Source: Peteryoungia algae (GTDB taxonomy: Bacteria; Pseudomonadota; Alphaproteobacteria; Rhizobiales; Rhizobiaceae). From it: a stretch of DNA of 64,000 bases. The stretch lies in the NCBI RefSeq assembly GCF_030369675.1, contig NZ_CP128477.1, forward strand, positions 1,736,001-1,800,000, written 5' to 3'. Positions 34,896 through 45,108 of the stretch are shown here, piece after piece (position 1 is the stretch's first letter; each line of letters opens with the position of its first letter). The translations under genes were made by a program, and so were the position numbers. The notes below the pieces were generated by a model, which saw only the letters and a program-made list of their open reading frames with translations, did not search any database and was not told where the DNA came from.

Positions 34896-36011
34896 TTAGT
34901 CCTGGAAGTACGAGTACTTGCCGTCCTCGCCCTTCTTCCAGGTGTACATGACGTAGTCCGGACGGGTGATGTCGCCCTTGGCGTCGAAGGACAGTTCGCC
35001 GATAACGGTCGTGTACGGACCCTTTTCCTTCAGCGCCGTGGCAACGGCTTCCGTGTCGGCCGAGGCAGCAGCCTTGGCGGCGTCAGCGATGACCTGGAGA
35101 GCAGCGTAGGAGTACAGCGTGTAGGCTTCCGGCTCGAAGCCGGCATCGCGGAACTTCTTCACGGCGTCAGCAGCGTTCGGGTTCTTGCGCGGATCCGGCG
35201 GGAAGGTCATCAGAGTGCCTTCGACTGCGTCACCGGCGATCGAAGCAAGTTCGTTCGAGGTGATGCCGTCGCCGGACATCAGGGTCGCGTCCAGGCCCTG
35301 GCTGGCCATCTGGCGCATGATGAGACCGGCTTCAGTGTGCAGACCGCCGAAGTAGACGACGGATACGCCGGCTTCCTTCATCTTGGCGATCAGAGCCGAG
35401 TAGTCCTTTTCGCCGGCAGTGATGCCTTCGTAGATGACTTCGGTCACGCCGAGTTCGTTCATGGCCTTCTTGGTTTCGTCGGCAAGACCCTGGCCGTAAG
35501 GCGTCTTGTCATGAACGACGGCAACCTTGGCGTCCTTGAAGTTGTCGGAAATGTACTTGCCGGCAACGGCGCCCTGCTGGTCGTCACGACCGCAAACGCG
35601 GAAGGTGTTCCACAGGCCGCGCTCGGTGTAGTTCGGGTTGGTCGAAGCAGGCGTGATCTGGAGGATGCCGTTTTCGGCATAGACTTCAGAAGCCGGGATC
35701 GAGACGCCCGAGTTGAAGTGACCGATGACGAATTTCACGCCGTCAGCAACGAACTTGTTGGCGACGGAAACACCCTGCTTGGCGTCCGACACGTCGTCGC
35801 CGAGGACGACCTTGATCATTTCGCCGTTGATGCCACCGGCAGCGTTGATGTCGGCAGCAGCCTGCTCGGCACCCTTCTGGAGCTGTGCACCGAAAGCCGC
35901 GTTCGGGCCGGTCAGCGGGCCGGCGACGCCAACCAGGATATCGGCGTAAGCGTTGCCGCCGAAGGCAACCATGGCCGTCAGCGCAACTGCCGAAAGAAGA
36001 GACTTCTTCAT
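34896..36011 (-). CDS. livK: Branched-chain amino acid ABC importer, binding protein
   Basis: 371 residues from the ATG at 36011 with GGGAG seven bases ahead; upstream in-frame sequence is a shadow. The signal peptide ends at AYA. Mature [40 protein letters not shown], then [29 protein letters not shown], is the Leu/Ile/Val-binding family. It is separated from the permease genes by the DUF6867 gene and a 164-base gap that may hold its own promoter, as the binding protein is usually made in excess. Confidence 0.94.
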   Translation of the reverse strand: MKKSLLSAVALTAMVAFGGNAYADILVGVAGPLTGPNAAFGAQLQKGAEQAAADINAAGGINGEMIKVVLGDDVSDAKQGVSVANKFVADGVKFVIGHFNSGVSIPASEVYAENGILQITPASTNPNYTERGLWNTFRVCGRDDQQGAVAGKYISDNFKDAKVAVVHDKTPYGQGLADETKKAMNELGVTEVIYEGITAGEKDYSALIAKMKEAGVSVVYFGGLHTEAGLIMRQMASQGLDATLMSGDGITSNELASIAGDAVEGTLMTFPPDPRKNPNAADAVKKFRDAGFEPEAYTLYSYAALQVIADAAKAAASADTEAVATALKEKGPYTTVIGELSFDAKGDITRPDYVMYTWKKGEDGKYSYFQD

Positions 36012-36175
36012 ATTGTTACTCCCAAGTTTTTTGTGCGGGTTAGGTTGAAAACCCTGCGCAATACCCGCTGCGACTGCGCCGGAAAACTGTTCCACTCTTT
36101 GTATACGGCCGAGGCCTTGTCTTATCGCAAGTCGACGTCCTCTGCCGGCAATCTGCGACAGAAAACAACAACTTG

Positions 36176-36529
36176 TCAATCTTTGTTCTTCCACGAGAAA
36201 TACGATGTTCTCTCGTAGAGCCAGTAGTAGTTGTCGACCATCTGCGTGGTGCGGCGCGACCGGAAACCGGCCACGGCAAACACCATCAGGATGACCACGT
36301 CGAGCACGTAGAAGAAGGGGCTGACGAAGGGACCCGCAAACAGCGAATAGTGCAGGAACCGCATCGCGAAGCCCAAGCCCAGCACGTAAACGAGCACCGT
36401 ACCATAGCCGCTCCAGCCCTCGGCTGCGGCCTTGCCGGTCCGCCACGCGGTCCATATGCCAAGCAGCATCACGAGGAACCGCAGCACGAGCCGAACGGTG
36501 GTGTCGCTTTCGAAAAACAAACCTTGCAT
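36176..36529 (-). CDS. Small membrane protein (DUF6867-like) in the liv operon
   Basis: 117 residues with three or four hydrophobic helices (about 12-30, 42-62, 65-85 and nearby). It ends in a Tyr/Trp-rich hydrophilic tail ([23 protein letters not shown]). It lies between livF and livK on the same strand. The family is found next to rhizobial branched-chain amino acid importers; its function is unknown. It may be an accessory membrane subunit. Confidence 0.8.
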   Translation of the reverse strand: MQGLFFESDTTVRLVLRFLVMLLGIWTAWRTGKAAAEGWSGYGTVLVYVLGLGFAMRFLHYSLFAGPFVSPFFYVLDVVILMVFAVAGFRSRRTTQMVDNYYWLYERTSYFSWKNKD

Positions 36530-36547
36530 GTCAAATTCTCCCCGCGC

Positions 36548-37276
36548 TCAGTGATGGCCGCCTTCGAGATAAGCCGCGCGAACCGATGGATCGGCCAACA
36601 GCTGCTTACCCGTGCCACTCATCGTCACCTTGCCATTGACCATGACATAGGCACGGTCGGACAGCTTCAGTGCGGCGAAAGCATTCTGCTCGACCAGGAA
36701 GACGGTCAGACCTTCTTCCTGATTGAGCCGCTTGATCTGTTCGAAGATCCCCTTGACGATCAGCGGTGCGAGACCGAGCGAGGGTTCGTCAAGCAGAAGC
36801 AGCTTCGGCCGCGACATCAGCGCTCGGCCGATGGACAGCATCTGCTGCTCGCCACCCGAGAGCGTACCGCCACGCTGGCTCTGACGCTCCTTCAGGCGGG
36901 GGAACATGGTGAAGATCTTCTCCACGTCCTCCTTGAAGTACTTCAGATCGTCGAGGCCGGCCCCCATCTGCAGGTTTTCCAGCACCGTCATGCGCGGAAA
37001 GATCCGGCGACCTTCCGGGGACTGGGCGATACGGCGGCGTGCGATGAGATGGGTCGGGATCTTGGTGATGTCTTCACCGTCGAAAACGACCTGTCCGCTG
37101 CGCGCCTGCGGATTGCCACAGATGGTCATCATCAGCGTAGACTTGCCAGCGCCATTGGCGCCGATCAGCGAGACGATTTCACCCTTGTGGACCTCGACAT
37201 CGACGCCCGCGAGCGCACGGATATTGCCGTAATAGGTTTCGACACCGGAAACCTTGAGAAGCGGTTCAGAGGACAT
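36548..37276 (-). CDS. livF: Branched-chain amino acid ABC importer ATPase LivF
   Basis: 242 residues. Walker A is GANGAGKSTLMMTI, signature TLSGGEQQMLSIGRALM and Walker B LLLLDEPSLGLAPL. It starts in a one-base TGATG overlap with the livG stop. It drives the LivHM channel together with LivG. Confidence 0.95.
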   Translation of the reverse strand: MSSEPLLKVSGVETYYGNIRALAGVDVEVHKGEIVSLIGANGAGKSTLMMTICGNPQARSGQVVFDGEDITKIPTHLIARRRIAQSPEGRRIFPRMTVLENLQMGAGLDDLKYFKEDVEKIFTMFPRLKERQSQRGGTLSGGEQQMLSIGRALMSRPKLLLLDEPSLGLAPLIVKGIFEQIKRLNQEEGLTVFLVEQNAFAALKLSDRAYVMVNGKVTMSGTGKQLLADPSVRAAYLEGGHH

Positions 37277-38148
37277 CAGGCTTCCCCCCCGGCAATCGCT
37301 TCGACTTCGTGGATCACTTCGTCCAATTCTTCATCCTCGACACCCAGATAGGCCGCGATGACCTTCGGGTCGTTCTTCACGTGATCGGGCGAGCCGTCAG
37401 AGATCTTCTGGCCATATTCCAGCACCACGATATGGTCGGAAATCTGCATGACGACCGACATGTCGTGCTCGATCAGGAGCAGCGATGTGCCTTCGTCGCG
37501 GATGTTGCGCAACAGCGAGTTGAGCACCAGGGATTCCTTCGGATTGAGACCGGCCGCCGGCTCGTCCAGACACAAAAGCTCAGGTCCGGTGCACATGGCG
37601 CGGCAGATCTCGAGACGGCGCTGGGCCCCATAGGGCAGATCGCCCGCCGGATCGTCGGCGCGATCGGTGAGATCGGCCTTGTCCAGCCAGTAACGGGCCT
37701 TCTCGATCGCGTCGTTTGCGGCCTTCTTGTAGGCCGGCAGTCCGAGCAGACCGAGCACGGTGTAACCGGAGGCCTTCATCAGCGCATTGTGCTGGGCCAC
37801 CAGCAGATTTTCCAGAACGGTCAGGCCCGAGAACAGACGAATGTTCTGGAAGGTCCGCGCGACCTTGGCCTTCTTGGGGATCTCGAAGTCCGGCAACCGT
37901 TCCAGGAGAAACTCCTGGCCGGACTTGTGGCGCAACGTGATCATGCCCATCGTCGGCCGGTAGAAGCCGGTGATGCAGTTGAAGACGGTGGTCTTGCCGG
38001 CGCCGTTGGGGCCGATCAGCGCGGTGATCTCACCGCGCCGGGCTTCGAAGGAGAAGTCGTTGATGGCCATCAGACCACCGAAGCGCATCGACAGATGCTC
38101 GACTTTCAGGATGGTGTCATTGCTCATTGTATTGTTTCCGGAGATCAT
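37276..38148 (-). CDS. livG: Branched-chain amino acid ABC importer ATPase LivG
   Basis: 290 residues from the ATG at 38148, which overlaps the livM stop (TGATG) and has AAGGAAGG upstream; an internal ATG seven codons on (MSNDTIL) is an alternative. Walker A GPNGAGKTTVFNCITGFYRP, signature LPYGAQRRLEICRAM and Walker B LLCLDEPAAGLNPKE are complete. The C-terminal tail is acidic and longer than in E. coli LivG. Confidence 0.95.
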   Translation of the reverse strand: MISGNNTMSNDTILKVEHLSMRFGGLMAINDFSFEARRGEITALIGPNGAGKTTVFNCITGFYRPTMGMITLRHKSGQEFLLERLPDFEIPKKAKVARTFQNIRLFSGLTVLENLLVAQHNALMKASGYTVLGLLGLPAYKKAANDAIEKARYWLDKADLTDRADDPAGDLPYGAQRRLEICRAMCTGPELLCLDEPAAGLNPKESLVLNSLLRNIRDEGTSLLLIEHDMSVVMQISDHIVVLEYGQKISDGSPDHVKNDPKVIAAYLGVEDEELDEVIHEVEAIAGGEA

Positions 38149-39542
38149 CAGCCGTGACCTTCCTTGGTAAAGCTACCCGAGACGGTCTTGCGCTCCTTGA
38201 GGAAGGCCGTCGGCTCTCTGCTGCCCACGAAACCGCGTGGCTTGAACAGCATGACGATGACCATGGCCAGGCCGAAGAGCAGCATGCGATAGAGTTCAGG
38301 CGTGAAGTCGGATCCGAAGATGTGCTTCAGGAACTCCATTTCGCGCAAGGCCTCGGTGCCACCGATCATGACGATCGCAGCGACCGCAATACCGGTCAGC
38401 GACCCCATGCCGCCGAGAACGACGATGGCGAGGATGACGGCAGACTCGAGGAAGACAAAGCTTTCCGGCGAGACGAAGCCCTGACGGGCGGCGAAGAAGG
38501 AGCCGGCAAACCCGCCGAACATCGCCCCGATCGAAAACGCGGTCAGCTTCGTCGTCACGGTATTGATCCCGAGCGAACGGCAGGCGATTTCGTCTTCGCG
38601 AAGCGCTTCCCAGGCCCGACCGATCGGCATGCGACGCAGGCGGATCGTGACATAGGCAGTCAGGCAGCAGAGCGCCAGGATGACGTAGAACAGGTAGATC
38701 TTGTAGTAGGCCGACGACATCGGCAGATCGAACATCTTGGCAAAACCGCCAGCTGAGGCGTCGAACGGAATGCCGAAGAAGGTTGCCTTGGGAATGCTGG
38801 AGATACCAAACGTACCCTTGGTCACGTCCTGCCAGTTGATCAGCACCAGTCGAATGATCTCGCCAAACGCCAGTGTGACAATGGCGAGGTAGTCGCCCCG
38901 CAACCGCAAGACCGGGAAGCCGAGGATGATGCCCCAGAAGGCGGCAAGGATGCCGGCAAGCGGCAAGAGCAGCCAGAAGGACAAGCCAAAATTCTGTGCG
39001 AGCAGAGCATAGGAATAGGCGCCCACGGCATAGAAGGCCACATAGCCCAGATCGAGCAGGCCGGCGAGGCCAACGACGATATTCAGACCCCAGGCGAGCA
39101 TGACATAGATCAGGATCTGGATGCCGAAGTTATCGACATATTTGAGCGATCCCTGCACACCCGTCAGCGCCAGAATCACCGGCGGATAGAGGACGAGCGC
39201 GAGAAGCGCGATCTTGAGGAAATGCGTCTTGAAGAAGCTCGGCTTCGCATCGATGTCATGCACCGGCACCGAAGCGGACTTCTTCTCCTTGCGCGCCTGG
39301 AACCAGGGCGTGATGAAGGCGACCAGGGCGAAACGACCGACAGCGGCAATCGCGACGAAGGATGCAAGAAGCCCCCAGCGCGGGTACCAGATCAATTCAT
39401 TCGCCATGTTCTGATCGGTTTTGATGCCGATATAGAGAATGAAGAGGCCGAGCGTGATGACACCAGCAAAGAGACCTTCCTTGATGGCGCGCGTCATCGT
39501 GCCGGAAGATACGGCACCATTTACATTTACGGGTTCTGTCAT
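38148..39542 (-). CDS. livM: Branched-chain amino acid ABC importer permease LivM
   Basis: 464 residues from the ATG at 39542 with GAAGG upstream. It has an N-terminal extension with extra helices (about 25-45, 60-80, 115-135) before the LivM core. The core shows AWGLNIVVGLAGLLDLGYVAFYAVGAYSYALL, GDYLAIVTLAFGEIIRLV and GRAWEALREDEIACRSLGIN. It forms the channel with LivH, whose gene ends four bases upstream. Confidence 0.95.
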   Translation of the reverse strand: MTEPVNVNGAVSSGTMTRAIKEGLFAGVITLGLFILYIGIKTDQNMANELIWYPRWGLLASFVAIAAVGRFALVAFITPWFQARKEKKSASVPVHDIDAKPSFFKTHFLKIALLALVLYPPVILALTGVQGSLKYVDNFGIQILIYVMLAWGLNIVVGLAGLLDLGYVAFYAVGAYSYALLAQNFGLSFWLLLPLAGILAAFWGIILGFPVLRLRGDYLAIVTLAFGEIIRLVLINWQDVTKGTFGISSIPKATFFGIPFDASAGGFAKMFDLPMSSAYYKIYLFYVILALCCLTAYVTIRLRRMPIGRAWEALREDEIACRSLGINTVTTKLTAFSIGAMFGGFAGSFFAARQGFVSPESFVFLESAVILAIVVLGGMGSLTGIAVAAIVMIGGTEALREMEFLKHIFGSDFTPELYRMLLFGLAMVIVMLFKPRGFVGSREPTAFLKERKTVSGSFTKEGHG

Positions 39543-39546
39543 CGGA

Positions 39547-40449
39547 TCAAACCTTCTCGACTTCCGGTCGACCAAGAATGCCGGTCGGCTTGAAGATCAG
39601 CACGAATGCAAGGATACCGAATGTAGCGACATCCTTGTAGGCGATGCTGAAGTAAGCGGACCACAGCGACTCGATCAGGCCGATCAACAGCCCACCGAGA
39701 ACAGCACCTGGAAGCGAGCCGATACCTCCAAGTACCGCCGCCGTGAAGGCCTTGACGCCCGGAATGAAGCCGTCATTGAACGAGGCGACACCATAATACA
39801 TCAGGTACATCGTGCCAGCGACCGCCGCGAGTGCAGCGCCCATCACGAAGGTCACGGAGATCGTCCGGTCGACATCGACGCCAAGCAGCGCGGCCATCTT
39901 GCGATCCTGCTCGGTGGCGCGCTGAGCACGCCCGAGCGGAGTCTTGTTGACGATATACCAGAAGGCGGCGAGCAGGGCGGCGGTCACCACGACAATGATC
40001 ACCTGCTTCAGCGCAATGGTGACATTGCCGATATGCAGGACATCACTGACCAGAGGCGGGATCGGCTTGTTGCGCGGCCCTTGCGAGATCTGGATGAAGT
40101 TGGACAGCACGATCGACATGCCGATCGCGGTGATCAGCGGCGCAAGCCGGAACGAACCGCGCAGCGGCCGGTAGGCCACGCGCTCGATCGTCCAGTTCCA
40201 CAACCCGGTCATCAGCATCGCGACGATCAGCATGATGAAGAGCGCGAGCGCCACCGGAATTCCGGCGAAAAAGGATGTCAGGATGAGGAAGACGATGAGT
40301 GCGGCGAAGCCGCCGAGCATGAAGATATCGCCATGGGCAAAATTGATCATGCCGATGATGCCGTAGACCATCGTATAGCCGATAGCCACGAGGCCATAGA
40401 TGGATCCAAGAGTCAGCCCGTTGATGAGCTGCTGGATGAAGTACTCCAT
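39547..40449 (-). CDS. livH: Branched-chain amino acid ABC importer permease LivH
   Basis: 300 residues with eight or so helices. MEYFIQQLINGLTLGSIYGLVAIGYTMVYGIIGMINFAHGDIFMLG is the family's N-terminus, and GRAQRATEQDRKMAALLGVDVDRTI is the cytoplasmic coupling loop. GGGGGATAATAT precedes the ATG. It is the first gene of the permease-ATPase run; 40450-40721 upstream should hold the promoter. Confidence 0.95.
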   Translation of the reverse strand: MEYFIQQLINGLTLGSIYGLVAIGYTMVYGIIGMINFAHGDIFMLGGFAALIVFLILTSFFAGIPVALALFIMLIVAMLMTGLWNWTIERVAYRPLRGSFRLAPLITAIGMSIVLSNFIQISQGPRNKPIPPLVSDVLHIGNVTIALKQVIIVVVTAALLAAFWYIVNKTPLGRAQRATEQDRKMAALLGVDVDRTISVTFVMGAALAAVAGTMYLMYYGVASFNDGFIPGVKAFTAAVLGGIGSLPGAVLGGLLIGLIESLWSAYFSIAYKDVATFGILAFVLIFKPTGILGRPEVEKV

Positions 40450-40654
40450 ATATTATCCCCCGGACGCCTGTTTGTTGCGTCTCATTTTGTTGTCCCTTGC
40501 GGGCGTAGGCGTTGGAGGATTCCATATCGTTTTGTCCGAAAATGTGAAGCCAAAAAGGCGGATCGGGGACAAAATGTTGCTGTTAACGAGGCAGTTGACC
40601 CCGGATTCAACAGGCGACACAAAAAAGCAGCAGAAAAAGCCCACGAAATCAGCA

Positions 40655-40671
40655 GGTCGCCTCGGGCGACC
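40655..40671 (-). terminator. Candidate hairpin after the dimethylglycine dehydrogenase-like gene
   Basis: GGTCGCC-TCG-GGCGACC is a perfect 7-bp stem about 50 bases beyond the stop codon on the minus strand. T-rich sequence follows further on (around 40621-40645) but not immediately. The 40450-40721 gap otherwise holds no gene I can support. Confidence 0.4.
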
Positions 40672-40721
40672 CGCCGTCGTTGCGATGGAACTAATGCAAG
40701 CCCATTTTTGCGAAAAACAGA

Positions 40722-43148
40722 TCAGCTTCTCATTCGCGACCCATTCGCGTCGAAAAGCGACAGAGGCTGCAGCCGGGCGGACAGGATTTCCCCAAGAATT
40801 TCCACGCCCCACCCCTCCATTTCGTCGGCAATCTCCTTGGGAACATAACCGAGGGCGACAGACACGCCGCTCGGATGGGCGAAGCCACCGGACGTGACCC
40901 AGCCCCGAACCTCGCCATTGTACGAGATCGGCTCGTCGCCGATGACGTCGGCATCCTTCGCCTCGATGATGAAGGTGCGCAGGCGAAGCGTCCCGCCCGA
41001 CAGCTTTTCTTCGAGCGCCGCCTGCTTGCCGACGAAACTCGCCTCCTTCTTGAGCCCCACGAAACGCGAGAGCCCGGCTTCGAGAGGCCCGTAAAGCGGA
41101 CGGTATTCGCGCGACCAGCTACCGAAGCTCTTCTCCAGTCGCAGCGCATTGAGCGCCCTCAGCCCGAAGAGCGAGATGCCGAACTCCGCACCGGCCTCCA
41201 TCAGCGTGTCGAAAACATAGCGCTGGTATTCGGGACGCATCCAGATCTCATAGCCGAGATCGCCGGTATAGCTGACACGGCCCAGAATGACCGGTGCCAT
41301 GCCGAGATCCATCTCACGGATCGCCATAAAGGGCAGAGCCGCGTCGGACATGTCGAGATGGGTGAGCTTGGAGATCACATCGCGTGACTTTGGCCCGGCG
41401 ATCGACAGGCCCACGAGGTTGAGGTTCAGCGCCTCGATATCCACCGAGCCGTCATCGGGCAGGTGGGTTTCGAACCAGCGCATGTGGTAATCCTCGGCGA
41501 TGCCCGAGCCGATCACGAGGAAATCTTCGTCATCGAGATTGGCGACCGTAAAGTCGCCGATCAGCTTGCCGGCCTCGTTGAGCATTGGTGCAAGCGCCAT
41601 GCGCCCGACCTCCGGCAATGTGCAGGCGAGCATATGGTCGAGCCAGCTGCGAGCCCCCTCCCCGCTCACCATGTACTTGGCGAAGCCGGAGGTTTCCATC
41701 AGGCCGACGCTCTCGCGAACGGCCTTGGCCTCGCGACCGACAGCTTCGAAGTCGGTCGAACGGCGCCACGAAAAGGCATCCTCGACACCTTCAGGCGCAA
41801 ACCAGAGCGCCGTCTCCAGGCCGTAAGACGCCCCGAATACGGCGCCCGCGCTCTTGAGCTTGTCATAGATCGGCGTGGTGAGCAGCGGACGCGCACCCGG
41901 CAGCTCCTCGTTCGGATAGCGGATCGAGAAGCGGCGGGAATAGTTTTCGCGCACCTTGGCATTGGTATAGGCCAGCGTCGCGTAATCGCCGTAGCGGCAG
42001 ACGTCCATGGCAAAGACATCGAAGCCCGGATCGCCTTCGATGATCCAGTTGGCGAGCGCCAGACCCACGCCGCCGCCCTGGCTGAAGCCGGCCATCACTG
42101 CGCAGGCCGACCAGTAATTGGTCATGCCGCGCACCGGACCCACGAGCGGGTTGCCATCTGGCGAGAAGGTGAAGGGGCCGTTGATGATCTTCTTGATGCC
42201 GGCATTGTTGAAGGCCGGGAAATGCCGGAAACCGATTTCGAGTTCGGTGGTGATGCGTTCCAGGTCTTCGGCCAGCAATTCATGGCCAAAGGTCCACGGC
42301 GTCTCGATCGGCGACCAGGGGCGGCAGTCCTTTTCATAGGTGCCCATCAGCATGCCGTTGCGCTCCTGGCGGATATAGATCTCGCCGTCGAAGTCGACGC
42401 AGTGCATCAGTTCCTTGCCCGTCGTCTTGTTGAACTCGACGACCTCGGGCATGTCCTCGGTGATCAGATACATATGCTCCATGGCGAGCACGGGCAGTTC
42501 CAGCCCGACCATGCGACCCACTTCGCGCGCCCAGAGGCCGGCAGCATTGACGACATGCTCGCACCGGATCTCCCCCTTGTCGGTGATCACCCGCCATGTG
42601 CCGTCTTCCAGCTGCACCAGATCCTCGACCTTGGTGTGCAGGTAGATGTCCGCACCATTCTTCTTGGCCGACTTCGCATAGGCATGCGTCGTGCCGTAAG
42701 GGTCGAGATGACCTTCATGCGGATCGAAGACGGCGCCGACGAACTGCTTCGGATCCAGGAGCGGCATCATTTCATAGGCTTCCTGCGCCGAAATGAGCGT
42801 CGCTTCACCGCCGGCATACTTGCCCTTGGCCAGGAGCGACTTCATCCAGTCGAAGCGCTCCTTGGTGGCGGCCAGCATCAGGCCGGATGTCATGTGCAAG
42901 CCGATGTCCTGGCCGGAATATTCCTCGATCTCCTTGTAGAGCTCGACCGTATATTTCTGCAGCTTGGCGACGTTCGGATCGCCGTTGATCGTGTGCATGC
43001 CGCCGGCCGCATGCCAGGTCGAGCCGGAGGTGAGCTCCGAACGCTCGAGCAACACCACGTCGGTCCAGCCGAACTTGGTCAGGTGGTACAGGACCGAACA
43101 TCCGACGACACCCCCGCCGATAACGACGACACGCGCATGGCTCTTCAT
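40722..43148 (-). CDS. FAD-dependent dimethylglycine/sarcosine dehydrogenase-like protein with GcvT domain
   Basis: 808 residues from the ATG at 43148 (AAGGAGAG upstream). The N-terminal half is an FAD oxidoreductase: GGGVVGCSVLYHL at residues 11-23 and STWHAAGG with His46, the His that carries FAD covalently in related enzymes. The C-terminal half is a GcvT-type tetrahydrofolate-binding aminomethyltransferase domain (SGEGARSWLDHML, YTGDLGYEIWM, FGLRALNALRLEKSFGSW). It should remove a methyl group from dimethylglycine or sarcosine and pass it to tetrahydrofolate. Sarcosine oxidase genes 1.4 kb upstream on the same strand would take the next step. Confidence 0.9.
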   Translation of the reverse strand: MKSHARVVVIGGGVVGCSVLYHLTKFGWTDVVLLERSELTSGSTWHAAGGMHTINGDPNVAKLQKYTVELYKEIEEYSGQDIGLHMTSGLMLAATKERFDWMKSLLAKGKYAGGEATLISAQEAYEMMPLLDPKQFVGAVFDPHEGHLDPYGTTHAYAKSAKKNGADIYLHTKVEDLVQLEDGTWRVITDKGEIRCEHVVNAAGLWAREVGRMVGLELPVLAMEHMYLITEDMPEVVEFNKTTGKELMHCVDFDGEIYIRQERNGMLMGTYEKDCRPWSPIETPWTFGHELLAEDLERITTELEIGFRHFPAFNNAGIKKIINGPFTFSPDGNPLVGPVRGMTNYWSACAVMAGFSQGGGVGLALANWIIEGDPGFDVFAMDVCRYGDYATLAYTNAKVRENYSRRFSIRYPNEELPGARPLLTTPIYDKLKSAGAVFGASYGLETALWFAPEGVEDAFSWRRSTDFEAVGREAKAVRESVGLMETSGFAKYMVSGEGARSWLDHMLACTLPEVGRMALAPMLNEAGKLIGDFTVANLDDEDFLVIGSGIAEDYHMRWFETHLPDDGSVDIEALNLNLVGLSIAGPKSRDVISKLTHLDMSDAALPFMAIREMDLGMAPVILGRVSYTGDLGYEIWMRPEYQRYVFDTLMEAGAEFGISLFGLRALNALRLEKSFGSWSREYRPLYGPLEAGLSRFVGLKKEASFVGKQAALEEKLSGGTLRLRTFIIEAKDADVIGDEPISYNGEVRGWVTSGGFAHPSGVSVALGYVPKEIADEMEGWGVEILGEILSARLQPLSLFDANGSRMRS

Positions 43149-43332
43149 GGAAAACGCTCTCCTTGGCGGCAAACATTGATGCGACAAAGCTAGATTGCGC
43201 ACGTGAAAGCCAGAAGACCATGCTGCGACGAAACATGTCGCATCGATAACACCAAGTGTTCTCTGGGCGGCGTGTCACAGCCACGGCCGGGGCGCCTGCA
43301 ACCGGGGGCCTTCCAACGAGCAAGTCAGCAAG

Positions 43333-44469
43333 TCAGGTCTGGCGAGGGTTCTGCGCCGCCGACCGCAGCGTAAACTCGGTCAGCTCCGCCGGCACACCGA
43401 TCCTGAGCGCAAAGCCCGGCCAGAGCCCCGTACCGTTGCTGACGTAGAGCTTCATGTCTCCGACCTGGTAGAAGCCGGAAACATAGCCATTGTTTGCCCG
43501 GGCGACGAGCCGGTCGAGACCGCGCACCATGCCGCCATGGGTATGGCCCGAAAGCTGCAGCGTAACGCCCCTCTTCGCGGCCCGCTGTGCCATATGCGGC
43601 TGGTGGTCGAGAAGGATGACCGGGGCAGAAGCTGGCGCACCATGAAGCGCCCTTTCCAGATCGGGCTCGACAGCGCCGCTAAACCGCGCCGAAAGATCGG
43701 TCACACCGGCAATCACAAGCCGGCCCTCGCCGCGCTCGATGACCGCATGGTCATTCGCAAGGATCCGCATGTTGAGTTCTGGGAAATGTGCCAGCCAGCG
43801 GTCGACATCGAAGAAATATTCGTGATTGCCCGGCACTGCCAGCACGCCGTGATGGGCCTTGAGGCCCGCCAGTGGCGCAATGTCGTCGCGCCGGATGTCG
43901 AGACTTCCATCAATCAGATCGCCGGTGATGACGATCAGATCGGCATTCAGCGCATTGGTCTTCTCGACGACGGCCTTTGCCCAGGCGGCCGTAAACAGCC
44001 GGCTGATATGCATGTCGGTCAGTTGCACCATCCGATAGCCGTCCAGATCAGGCGCAAGACCGGGGATCTCAACCTCGATGCGCTTCACCCGGGGCACGCG
44101 GATCGCTTGGCTGATGCCGAAGCTTGCGAGCAACAGCGCGGCAATGCCCATCGTGTAGCGCACCTCAGGCGGCACGACCGGAAACGACCAGGTGACGGCA
44201 AAGATCAGGATACCCAGCAGATCGAGGATCACCTGCATGGCCGCCAGCAGCACGATGGCGCCGAAGAACAGATTGAAGGCAATCACCAGTGGTCGAGGAA
44301 ATTCCGGCGCAAAGACTGATCCCGACGTGAACCGGCTGAACAGATGATATTGCGAGGCAAACAGCAGGAAGACGGCGAGCGAGAGCTTCGCCCACCACGG
44401 CCACGGCAAGGGGGCGATGAAGCGGGTTGCCACGATAAGCCATGGCAGCGAAAACATCAGATGAAACAT
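43333..44469 (-). CDS. Membrane-anchored metallophosphoesterase (YkuE-like)
   Basis: 378 residues from the ATG at 44469, with no strong ribosome site; a second ATG follows four codons later. Four or five N-terminal helices (about 1-150) are followed by a calcineurin-like domain: QLTDMHI, ITGDLIDG, VPGNHEYF, and LSGHTHGG. These provide all metal ligands. Relatives hydrolyse phosphoesters, some UDP-diacylglucosamine or phospholipid-linked. It sits between soxG and the dehydrogenase gene on the same strand but has no known link to sarcosine. Confidence 0.88.
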   Translation of the reverse strand: MFHLMFSLPWLIVATRFIAPLPWPWWAKLSLAVFLLFASQYHLFSRFTSGSVFAPEFPRPLVIAFNLFFGAIVLLAAMQVILDLLGILIFAVTWSFPVVPPEVRYTMGIAALLLASFGISQAIRVPRVKRIEVEIPGLAPDLDGYRMVQLTDMHISRLFTAAWAKAVVEKTNALNADLIVITGDLIDGSLDIRRDDIAPLAGLKAHHGVLAVPGNHEYFFDVDRWLAHFPELNMRILANDHAVIERGEGRLVIAGVTDLSARFSGAVEPDLERALHGAPASAPVILLDHQPHMAQRAAKRGVTLQLSGHTHGGMVRGLDRLVARANNGYVSGFYQVGDMKLYVSNGTGLWPGFALRIGVPAELTEFTLRSAAQNPRQT

Positions 44470-44546
44470 GCGGGGGCGGGGTCCTTTGCGCGGCGAACGC
44501 CGAAACGGTCCCCGCAATTCACTGCGAAGAATACACGGTCAGGCGC

Positions 44547-45098
44547 TCACGCAAACCCCGCCGTCAGCGCAAACTCGCGGCCCATCTCGCAGATCTCGTC
44601 GAACAGGAAGCCGGCAAAACTGCGCATGACAGTGATTTCGAACGCATCGTGGCCCGTGCGGGCAAGGTTGGCGGCGACATGGCAGATCTGGCAATTGCTC
44701 GACTGGCCGATTTCGAAGAGGTCGGAATGCAGGTCGAGTGCCATGCATTTGGCAAGGATCGCCCGGACCTTCGGGCCCTGGATGCGCAGCACCACGCGGC
44801 CGTCGCTCTGGTCGACGAAGGAGGCACCGGCAGCGCCGAGATCTGCGAGCTGGCGGGCAATCGTGTCGGCCGGAACGGTCTCACTGACGACAAGCCATTC
44901 GCCGGGGCCGCAGACGCGGACATGCACGTCCTCAAGATTGTCCAGCGCCTCCTCGACATCGCTTTCGTGGCCGGCATGGGCCAGCACCGAGAAGACGACC
45001 GGCGAACGCAGGATCGCGAGATGATGCGGATTGGGCGTCGCTTCGAAACCGGAAATGTGGTCCTCGAGCACGTGACGGGCGGTAAAGGTCACCGGCAT
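44547..45098 (-). CDS. soxG: Sarcosine oxidase gamma subunit
   Basis: 183 residues. VRVCGPGEWLVVSE, SFVDQSDGRVVLRIQGPKVRAILAKCMALDLH and RTGHDAFEITVMRSFAGFLFDEI are SoxG/GcvT-like segments. The subunit is part of heterotetrameric sarcosine oxidase and follows soxA by ten bases. Confidence 0.93.
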   Translation of the reverse strand: MPVTFTARHVLEDHISGFEATPNPHHLAILRSPVVFSVLAHAGHESDVEEALDNLEDVHVRVCGPGEWLVVSETVPADTIARQLADLGAAGASFVDQSDGRVVLRIQGPKVRAILAKCMALDLHSDLFEIGQSSNCQICHVAANLARTGHDAFEITVMRSFAGFLFDEICEMGREFALTAGFA

Positions 45099-45108
45099 GG
45101 TCGGATCC